Source: Ligula intestinalis (taxonomy: Eukaryota; Platyhelminthes; Cestoda; Diphyllobothriidea; Diphyllobothriidae). From it: 64,000 nucleotides of DNA. A program made the translations under genes and the position numbers. Shown here piece by piece: positions 57,166 through 64,000 of the stretch (the stretch's first letter is position 1; every line of letters begins with the position of its first letter). The notes below the pieces were generated by a model, which saw only the letters and a program-made list of their open reading frames with translations, was not told the origin of the DNA and did no database searches. The stretch covers positions 67,640,573 through 67,704,572 of the forward strand of contig JAYGXS010000004.1 in assembly GCA_036362985.1 (NCBI GenBank). The letters are read 5' to 3'.

Positions 57166-57485
57166 TGGCTGACGTCGGCTAGTAAGCCAGAAGTGGCCAT
57201 CTTAGTCTTCCTTGTCTTTGTCGATAATGTCCTTCTGTCTATATCATTAGCTGCGTTACGGCGTAGGCTCAAGGTTGAGCTCCAAAGGCACTATGGACGG
57301 TGAACGCCTATCTGCCAATACAGAAGTACTGTATTTTACAAACCCTTTCACCCTAAACTGTCGTCTTGACTCACACAACCTTAAGCCATGTTCTCACAGA
57401 CTGTCCCTCTATCGAACAAACAGAAGAGTTTTCGTAACGCCAGCTAGGCTTTCGAACTGAAAATATACCTTTTTTTAAAATTTAG

Positions 57486-57672
57486 GTTGGCAGCCACCAA
57501 ACCCACCGCTACCACCTCCTCCTCCCTGGTGGATGCCGATTTTGGAGAATTCACCTCAGCCAACTTCGATGCCCCAGCGCCAACCACCCAATCATTTACA
57601 CCGAAGAACAGCGCCTCTAACCAACCTCTAGTCGACTTTGACTTTTCCCCTCAGTCCCAGACTACCGCATCT
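57486..57672 (+). CDS. CLINT1: CLINT1 exon 7 (adaptor-binding motifs)
   Basis: Between acceptor TTAAAATTTAG and donor TCT|GTAAGT, the exon takes one base to complete a Pro codon and then encodes LAATKPTATTSSSLVDADFG, EFTSANFDAPAPTTQSF and PLVDFDFSPQSQTTAS, ending in phase 0. DADFGEF and VDFDF are acidic-phenylalanine motifs of the kind epsinR uses to bind the gamma-ear of AP-1. The next exon should follow in phase 0 but was not found before 64000. Two oppositely oriented solo LTRs flank this exon. Confidence 0.9.
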
Positions 57673-57824
57673 GTAAGTCACTCCCCCCCCATCCGGCGTT
57701 TTCTCCCCCTCCCCTCCCGATCGTTTATTTCTTCCCACGCTTTCAATATCCTAGCGGTGCCATTTTTTGTATGTTTCGACGGTCTATCCATGGTATCCCC
57801 CATTGCTATCGAGATTGATATCAT

Positions 57825-58179
57825 TGTTTTAACGGAAGCCCAGGCCGAGAGATCCCCGCCCAATAACACCTTCTGTGAGTTCCCAAAGGAAGAACACGAC
57901 AAGAAGGGTGCAACAGCAGAAGTCTTTCAGTGTAGTAGGTTCAACGTATTTAGGACAACAAACCGTGTAACGCGATGTCCAATGAGCCAATCAGCTCCTC
58001 TACTGAAATATTTTCTGGTAGGATTGGCTGCTGACTCAGTGACTGAATGTAGCTAGAAATTTATATTATTGATTAATTGTATAGCACCATGCGTTGGTTC
58101 GCGTGTAGCTCGATCGATAGTCTATTGTGGACGCGGTTTCTTTGCTGCCTCTGTGCTAGCCATTGGGTCTCTCCTAACA
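57825..58179 (+). mobile_element. Solo LTR, 355 bp, with perfect 5-bp target duplication
   Basis: Starts TGTTTTAACGGAAG and ends CTCCTAACA, with TGTT/AACA inverted termini. ATCAT flanks both ends (57820-57824 and 58180-58184). It shares AAAGGAAGAACACGACAAG, GAGCCAATCAGCT and GATTGGCTG with the inverted copy at 56803-57165. It lies 152 bases downstream of CLINT1 exon 7. Confidence 0.88.
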
Positions 58180-58189
58180 ATCATCTTAT

Positions 58190-58635
58190 GTAAATGAAGC
58201 CGTCGTCGCGTGTCTGCCATCTCAAGAAATGTTTATCAAAATTCCGAAAGATATTTTTGCTTCGAAAAGATTACTTAAGTAGAGTTGTAATATTAATTAT
58301 CTTTTAATATAATCTCAAGCTATTTCATTCCCGTCAGGGTGCTGAATATTAAACAAACTTCTTTCGTGCCCAGTTCCCTACTTCACGGCCAATCTGCAGT
58401 GGTCCGCCGATAGCTTGCGCAGGACATGGCCAAACTATTGTACTCGGCGAAGCTAGATGTGCGATGCTAGACTTGGTAGTTTAAAACATCTGCGATATAG
58501 CCCACTACTGGAAATTCGACCCTGCCAGGAGGCTCCTACGAGGCGTCGAACACACCAACGGACGAATATTTAAGTGTGCATACTGAAGTGACTGCAATAC
58601 CTTGAGAATATGTTAGAAAACGATGAAACGTTCTC
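58190..58635. other. No identifiable feature
   Basis: Non-coding sequence between the solo LTR and a Penelope-like fragment. Confidence 0.5.
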
Positions 58636-58639
58636 TAGG

Positions 58640-58960
58640 ACTAGTGGTTTATTTAGCCGACGTTTCGAACCCCCACGCGAGCTCGTTGTCAAGGGATGAA
58701 AAAATATACAGCTCACTGCGTATTTAGCTCAGTTCTGCCGGGAGTGACCTCTGCCCTCGAGGTGTGCGTCAGGACGATCGATATGCCTATTAATCGAATC
58801 CGCGCGTGAATGCCATGCTTCACGAAGTTCTGTCGTCTGGCTGACCTAGTATTCGCACGCGTTCGAAGTCGAAGCTGCGCCCTGAAGTGGATGCGTGGGC
58901 GGCTACCGTCTTCTATTCAGTTGCTTAGGCCTCGCATATTCCCGACCATTGAGAATTTGT
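58640..58960 (-). mobile_element. Penelope-like element, 3' part (GIY-YIG end and terminus)
   Basis: On the minus strand, about 58870-58780, one frame reads TTELREAWHSRADSINRHID, the C-terminal end of the GIY-YIG region in Penelope-like elements. It is followed by AACGAGCTC, then GGTTCGAAACGTCGGC (58674-58659) and AATAAACC. The GAAAC-GTC boxes with the ACGT palindrome are present; the first hammerhead box is diverged (TTGACAACGA). Confidence 0.65.
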
Positions 58961-58994
58961 TGTATCCTTATTAATATGGCAACTCTACCTAAGT

Positions 58995-59345
58995 AATTAG
59001 CCTTAATCTAAAACGCAGCTACTCTATGTGTGCCATCGAGCCTGCGTTTGCTTGGTGACGTTAGCACACGTTGTGCTATGAAGCTTTCTTACAGAGAAAT
59101 AACGCCACTGACATACTAAATGAAATTGTTTGGCAGTTACTTTGAAGGACAGAGCACCATCAAAGCATGTGATTGCGCCTTCTGTGTAAGTATGGTGTGC
59201 AGGCGTGTTCTGATGCAAATCGGTGCGCCAGGCGTCGGACTTTGCAGATGTAATCTGCCACTATCGAAAGGTCCAATGAAACAGTACCTGGCTATTTACT
59301 TTGTCAACTATGCGAGTGAAACTTGTGGTATTTGGAACAGCAACT
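58995..59345 (-). repeat. Duplicated minus-strand sequence family, copy 1
   Basis: Aligns with 61970-62320 in the same orientation. Shared blocks on the plus strand include CTTTGAAGGA, CCATCAAAGCATGTGAT, GCGCCTTCTGT and GTGAAACTTGTGG or its variant. In one minus-strand frame both copies give RTRLHTI...QKA.SHALM...PSK.LP, so the ancestral sequence may have been coding. This copy contains stops. I do not recognise the family. Confidence 0.6.
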
Positions 59346-59559
59346 GTGTTTACAGGACAATCCTCACTGTGCCTCAACTAGGGGGTGGTGCACTTAAAAA
59401 CACTGCCGTCTTTGCTAAATTTCGTGTAAATTTCGATCAAAGTATGTGCTAAGTTCTTGAAAGATCGGTCTAGTCAACGCACCCATCACCGGACTCATAA
59501 CTTCCTGGTTTTTTACGCCATAATCAAATCAAAGTAATGATTGTGATAATAAACGGGCG

Positions 59560-59770
59560 CCGTTAACGAGTGAGCATTAATCTTTTTTTTTCTTCTGCGT
59601 GCCATAGGTGTACTGTTCTTTCAGTTAGCAGGAACCCCACCCTGTTCGACAGCAGGATGCTTGGTTGCACAATAGTGCCGCCACTTTTTTGTGCGTTTAA
59701 TGCAAGGCAATTTTGAAGGTTGCATAAACAGTGGCATTTAATGGATCCATATATTTCGAGAGTTCCCATC
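59560..59770 (-). repeat. Second duplicated minus-strand segment, copy 1
   Basis: The minus strand encodes LLSNRVGFLLTERTVHLWHA, similar to LLSSTNEVRVLLSEKTARAW at 60300-60490. The DNA also aligns. The identity of the sequence is unknown. Confidence 0.5.
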
Positions 59771-60299
59771 AGTTGCTACCCATCGCTGCATAACGTGCAT
59801 TACGTAAGGGAGAATACCAAATTGAATTCGTACAGAAAAGGTGATAGAACGTGGTCATGAAGGCTAACCCGTAAAGTAAGCCTGGTAAAACACTGGAAAA
59901 TAACAGTGAGAAAAACACGTTAAAGCGAAAAGTTGGTCAGAGGAATGTGTAACTCAGGAAGCCGGAAGTTATCAGGAAAAAGTTAGGTTAACCACATACT
60001 CGGACTGTTTACGTAGGTCAGGTTTTCACCGCCGTATATAGGCTGCCTCCAGGTAGCGACAGGAACGAGTTGTTAGTGCCCGAACAAGTACTCGGAAAGA
60101 AGTTTTGGGGTCCAAAGAATGACCCGTATGAAGTAAGTGTTCAGTAATAGATGAACGAGGAGTTCTATTGCTGTTTTAATAGCCATGCGTACTGTCTGCG
60201 CGGATGGCCGAACACGCTGAAGCAGCGGGGTAGAATGATGCTAACTTAAATTCATGTTTCTCCTAGCAGTTCTCCATCAACAATTTTTTTCATCTTTAT

Positions 60300-60490
60300 T
60301 CAACGTTCAGACGCTGCCTGGACAAAGTCGTTATTTAGGACACCAGTGCTGATGAGTATTCTTCTTGTATGCCATGCACGTGCTGTTTTCTCAGATAGCA
60401 ATACCCGGACTTCATTTGTGCTGGATAACAATGCTGAATAGCATTTTAAGTTTGACGTAGTTCTGTCCGGGTGGTTAGTTCTTTTTTCCA
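60300..60490 (-). repeat. Second duplicated minus-strand segment, copy 2
   Basis: Counterpart of 59560-59770 about 0.7 kb away. The shared block on the plus strand is CTTCTTGTATGCCATGCACG, then TTTCTCAGATAGCAATACCC. There is no intact gene. Confidence 0.5.
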
Positions 60491-60499
60491 AGGGCCTGT

Positions 60500-61815
60500 G
60501 CGTGTAGGCTGTCTTCCTAGTGCGTTTCTCTGCCTTTTGGACCTTATTATTTTCGTGTCACTGGTCCATTCCCACTATGTCTGTAGTTTACCCACCGTTG
60601 CTATGCCGACGCAGATTTGGAGGGCCACTACTGGTTGTCGTTGTTGTTAGGCCACATCGTATTGTTTTGCTCGCCTATGTGACACTCTCCATATTCCCCC
60701 GTTTAAGAGTCTGTTTAAAGGATTTTTTTGTAAGGAACAAAGCGCTGTGCCCAATTTTTTATAAAATTTTAGTCCCTGCGCTTGCTACGTTAACTGCTAC
60801 TTGTTCGTCTACCACGCTTCTCCATTTTCGAATATCCTCCATCGTGTTGTAAAAGTTGACTGAACCACATTTTAATACCTAACAGGTTATAAATGACAAA
60901 CTCTCTGGGCTTAATGCTAATTTGCTTTGAAAATTATATTTTGTTATTTAAAAGAGCGTTAATCGATAACCCTGTAATCGACGGGAACTCCTAAGTACGC
61001 ATTCTCACAGGTTCAGAAATCCAGCGACGCATTTTTCCAACATTAATCAACACTAGAAGCGCCTGTCCTTGAGCCGTGGTCAATCTCATAGCTTATTTAC
61101 TGCAGTTTATGTTTGGAGACGTATTTTGAATACTTTTCGGGCTTTTTGATAGCAGTCGTTATCCACATTGGCTGTCTGACGATAAATACAGGACTGATGG
61201 GTGTCATAACTAATCTCCCGCGCGGACACCGTTTTCTGTCGAGATAGTTCACATCTTATCAGCACCTAACGCGACGGTGCTGCTGTGATCCTAGTAGCAA
61301 GGGTGCGAAAATCGAGCTCTTATTTTCGAGCGTGAATAGAATTCTATTTTTTCCATAAAATCGAGCGTGGCCATTTTACCCCTCTTTCGGTTCTCCAATG
61401 CAATTTGGATGTGGATATTATTATTTAAAAGGTCGTGGGAATATGTACGAGGCGTTCTTTCTTATAGTTCTGCGGGAGCATTCATTTCGTCTGCGTGTTG
61501 CAAATATAAAAGAAATAAAGGGAAATTAGTAAGATATTGCAATGTGTATGTGCTAAAAATATACTGCGCGAAAGTGCGCACCGAAAGCCTGCACGTCCGA
61601 TGGCTTGCCTATCCCACAATAAATTCCTACAGCAAAAACTTCACTTACAAAAAAGCGCATAATCCTACTTAAAATAGGCGAAAATTCAAACTTGGTCTAC
61701 CTATGAAATGGCAGCCCATCACTTGCCACAATAACAACTATTTCACCATATCTAACTTGCAGTGAAGGGTTACTTAACTGGCTTTTAACCTGCCATACCG
61801 ACCCCAAATAAACAT
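60500..61815. other. No identifiable gene
   Basis: Open frames such as 60520-60852 and 61367-61672 are AT-rich or hydrophobic and show no family motif. No further CLINT1 exon was recognised on the plus strand. Confidence 0.5.
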
Positions 61816-61821
61816 ACTCAC

Positions 61822-61951
61822 CACTGCGCATTGTCGGCACCGGTGCGGAGCCGCTCGTTCCACCTAGAAACGTTCGAGGGTCTAAAGGCAGGTCAGGCAA
61901 TAATTGCTCGAACATTTTCAGTAGGCTGTTCAAATGAATGTGTGGGATTCG
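61822..61951 (-). pseudogene. Exon-like segment of unrecognised protein
   Basis: Between an acceptor-like CATTCTCTAG and a donor G|GTGAGT, the minus strand is open and reads RIPHIHLNSLLKMFEQLLPD, then LPLDPRTFLGGTSGSAP. The L-P-x-D-x-R-T-x-L pattern looks like a conserved protein block, but I cannot name its family with confidence. The upstream minus-strand frame is in the same phase and is interrupted only by the TAG of the acceptor, so this could be either a real exon or a continuous coding sequence with a stop. Confidence 0.4.
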
Positions 61952-61969
61952 CTAGAGAATGGCCCACTT

Positions 61970-62320
61970 GTGCCGCGATTGACGATATGTCGGCTGGGCC
62001 TCTGCTGTCTGCGTTGACGTAAGTGGCGTGCATGTGGTGTTTTGTGATTCAACCACCGAGAACGACGACGCTATCGTGGTACTGACGTACTGAATTAACT
62101 TTTTCGGTAGTTTCTTTGAAGGATGGTAGCCCATCAAAGCATGTGATCGCGCCTTCTGTTTGGCAATGGTATGCAGCCTTGTCCTTGAGACATTCGGCGT
62201 GCCAGACATGGGACTCAGTCAATTTAATCGGCCATTATCTAAAGGTTGGTCCAAACAAAGTTGACCTGACTTTTTACCTTATCAATTGTGTGAGTTAAAC
62301 TTGTGGTCCGTGTTCTCCAC
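61970..62320 (-). repeat. Duplicated minus-strand sequence family, copy 2
   Basis: Counterpart of 58995-59345, about 2.97 kb away. Its minus-strand frame 62209-61952 is open over 85 codons (RTRLHTIAKQKARSHALMG, then HPSKKLPKKLIQY) and runs in the same phase towards the exon-like segment at 61822-61951, with one TAG between. Confidence 0.55.
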
Positions 62321-62394
62321 TGAGTAACGGTTCGCAGCTATTATGACGAATCATCCTACTCATTCAGTAGACCTAATTTGCGGCCTTTGCGGAA

Positions 62395-62640
62395 GTCGAA
62401 CCCACACAGCAGGCAAGACTTTTGTACAGCCAACGCTCTACAATTGAGCTACGAGGGTCACAGTGAACCCTAAAGTTACTCACAGCACGCTAGGATCGAT
62501 TTTACCTGCCCAACTTACCGCTCGTATGGAGTCCACCATTACAGAACAGCAAGCTGACTGCTCAAGCCGGATATCCTAAGCAATCATCTAGAGTCTACCA
62601 TAATGACTACTAGGTTCACGTTATTGTTAGGGGGGGGGAG
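62395..62640 (-). repeat. tRNA-derived SINE with head region
   Basis: On the minus strand the head (GTGAACCTAGTAGTCATTA, then GATGATTGCTTAGGATATCC and CAGTCAGCTTGCTGTTCTG, 62610-62520) is followed by a tRNA-like part: CGTAGCTCAATTGTAGAGCG and GGGTTCGACTTCC (62450-62395). The order is the same as at 39841-40085. A G run (62630-62639) marks the outer end. Confidence 0.75.
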
Positions 62641-62649
62641 GAGGGTTTG

Positions 62650-64000
62650 CAGATTTTGCTTAATTTAGTTTACCCAGGTATTATGAAAAATAATCCTTTT
62701 TCGAACCCTTTCCTAAGTGCCTAAGGTGCCTTCTTTGTTTCGATGACCGACCTATCGTCACATTTCGCCCTCCCCAAAAGCGCAGGTGCGCTATTCTACA
62801 ATTTGTGAATTGCGTAGGCTGTGTAATTACAAGGCGTCCCAAGCAGACGGCATCCGCACTGCCAAAATCTAAGCCTTTTGTCGAAAACCCACCACCCTGT
62901 TTCGATGAAGTAATTGAGCATGTGTGAGAAGTTTGGACCGTCCCCGTCGGTGGTTCATATTTAGCATGTAAGGAAGATGTTATAGTCAAGTTGTTGTAAC
63001 CCGAATAGTGGGCAGAAGAAGGCAAGGGGTGGTTCTGATGGACTACGGCTTTATTTAACACCACACGAACACAGCGGGATTCTTTAGCTTGTCCATGTCG
63101 GCGTATTAATGAGGTTTTCGTCGTTCTAAATTATTCGTGGCATATGATGTGCGCATGGGCATTCTGGAGACCTTTCGATTACGGCCACTACTCACACTGT
63201 GTGGGCGGTCGTCTCGTTCGTTCGACGCACGGCGTGGGCGGCTTGCATGCGGTCATGACCCAGCGTGGGCGGCTTGACTGCGGGCATGACCCAAATGGCC
63301 TGTTCTTTTCACCGACTGCCGTGAGTGCATGCGTGGTCCCGCCTCCGTAACAGAAGGTATGAAGAAGTATTGGGCCTATCAACGGCCATTCACTTTATTG
63401 GCTTAAGAGCATCGATGGGTTTCTTTCATTGTGTGTTCCTTTGCCGTGACACTTGTAGACGGTTTGCATGCAGATATCATCAGTGTGATAAAGGTCAAAA
63501 ATTGTTTCAGTGCCGCACAATCTCTGGCTCATAAAGCTTTACTATCAGTTCGGTATTTTGTCTGGCCTTGAAGAGGTATGCATTCCGCTGCTCCTAATGT
63601 TTAACTGCAACATTGGGTTCTGGGAAGGGCTTCGCCGGTGTGGTCGAGGTCGAAAAACCAGAAGAAGTTCGATAAACTGACGCTATCATCCTATTACTAT
63701 CAACATATATACAGAGCGTAGTAATGTCGATGAGCTTGCTCGTCAGGTCACTGTTCGGAGAGCTTAATACTTTTTTAGGTAGTTGTGTAGCCAGGAACAC
63801 CACATAGTTGCGTCAATAGTTGCTAAACCTCGAAAATCGCGGGGCTTAGATGCTAAAAAATGGATGAAGTAAGGAAGATGTCGTTAAGCTAACGGATACT
63901 ATTCACAGAGTGTTAACTGATTCCTCAACACACCATCGCTGCGAACAATCGCATTTACCGGGCATCCGTCAGGTTAATCATCCCTTAGGGTTGCGAATAT
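62650..64000. other. No identifiable gene
   Basis: Frames on both strands (62681-63064, 63594-63803) have no recognisable motif. The direct repeat GCGTGGGCGGCTTG (63233 and 63263) is local. Nothing here extends CLINT1 convincingly. Confidence 0.5.

Larger units (their letters stand above)
54640..57310 (+). repeat. Tandem array of ~255-300-bp tRNA-like (SINE-type) units in CLINT1 intron
   Basis: The marker GACGACGGCTAATAAGCC and variants occurs at 54681, 54964, 55630, 55886, 56183, 56460 and 57171, with spacings of 283, 666, 256, 297, 277 and 711. The larger steps are explained by an inverted copy (about 55140-55300) and by a solo LTR (56803-57165). A full unit has a tRNA-like head (GCGCAGTGGTTAGGGCG, TTCTAAC, GGTTCGAAC, for example 56066-56135), the marker, a GTCTTTGTCGGTAATGTCCTT segment, CACCATGGACGGACGAGTG and GAAAACCGGCAAGACA. 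The head resembles an Arg-type tRNA with a TCT anticodon loop. Confidence 0.82.
26613..57672. other. CLINT1: CLINT1 (epsinR) gene locus, split by an inverted assembly block
   Basis: Seven exons give about 466 codons of an ENTH-domain clathrin adaptor. In the deposited order the first six lie on the minus strand of 26613-49842 and the rest on the plus strand after 49943. Reversing the block puts all exons in one direction and joins the split exon through a 36-base overlap. All junctions keep phase (0, 1, 2, 2, 0, 2). CLINT1 proteins bind phosphoinositide and SNARE through the ENTH domain and recruit clathrin, AP-1 and GGA at the trans-Golgi and endosomes (known for the family). Missing are the first ~17 residues and the C-terminus. 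Confidence 0.9.

Noticed and set aside
60520..60852. Hydrophobic 110-codon plus-strand frame as a membrane protein
   Set aside because: No start context, splice support or conserved motif; adjacent sequence is decayed repeat.
1..64000. CRISPR array, bacterial operons or prophage
   Set aside because: No regularly spaced short repeats with unique spacers and no prokaryotic gene organisation; introns and retroelements show that the DNA is eukaryotic.

Overview
The window is eukaryotic nuclear DNA, most likely from a parasitic flatworm; I lean towards a tapeworm, but the order and species are inference. The evidence is one recognisable host gene with small exons in very large introns, surrounded by decayed retroelements of types common in flatworm genomes: CR1-like and RTE-like non-LTR elements, Penelope-like elements with a GIY-YIG endonuclease, a Ty3/gypsy fragment, solo LTRs and tRNA-derived SINEs. 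Three runs of exactly 100 N (11193-11292, 26513-26612, 49843-49942) are scaffold gaps of unknown size.

The host gene is a CLINT1 (epsinR/enthoprotin) orthologue. Seven exons chain in phase: 49078-48877, 45568-45430, 41572-41419, 38581-38300, 28126-27871 and 26674-26613 on the minus strand, then 49943-50095 and 57486-57672 on the plus strand. The split exon explains itself: the 36 bases at 26613-26648 are the exact reverse complement of the first 36 bases after the last gap (49943-49978). The block 26613-49842 is therefore almost certainly placed backwards in this scaffold. With that block inverted, the gene reads in order: ENTH domain, acidic and Phe-rich linker, clathrin box, adaptor-ear motifs. 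The extreme N-terminal exon and the C-terminus are not visible.

Layout: 0.5-1.4 kb gypsy RNase H/integrase remnant; 3.5-10.5 kb CR1-like fragments; 10.5-11.2 kb and 14.3-17.2 kb Penelope-like fragments; 12.7-13.9 kb a three-copy ~480-bp repeat; 18.6-25.2 kb a ~1.75-kb unit duplicated in tandem, each copy carrying a different CR1 insertion; 26.6-49.8 kb the inverted block with CLINT1 exons 1-6a and intronic repeats; 49.9-57.7 kb CLINT1 exons 6b-7, whose intron holds an RTE element and a tandem array of tRNA-like units; 57.8-64 kb a solo LTR, a Penelope end and a duplicated minus-strand sequence family I cannot name.

Three patterns deserve most attention. First, several Penelope-type ends carry hammerhead-ribozyme-like cores whose putative stem III is a four-base palindrome that changes from ACGT to AGCT between copies. 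Second, two solo LTRs of one family (363 and 355 bp), each with a perfect 5-bp target duplication, lie in opposite orientation either side of CLINT1 exon 7, an arrangement that could favour exon circularisation. Third, several nested insertions have sister copies that serve as empty-site references. Apart from CLINT1 I find no intact protein-coding gene; every transposon reading frame is broken.
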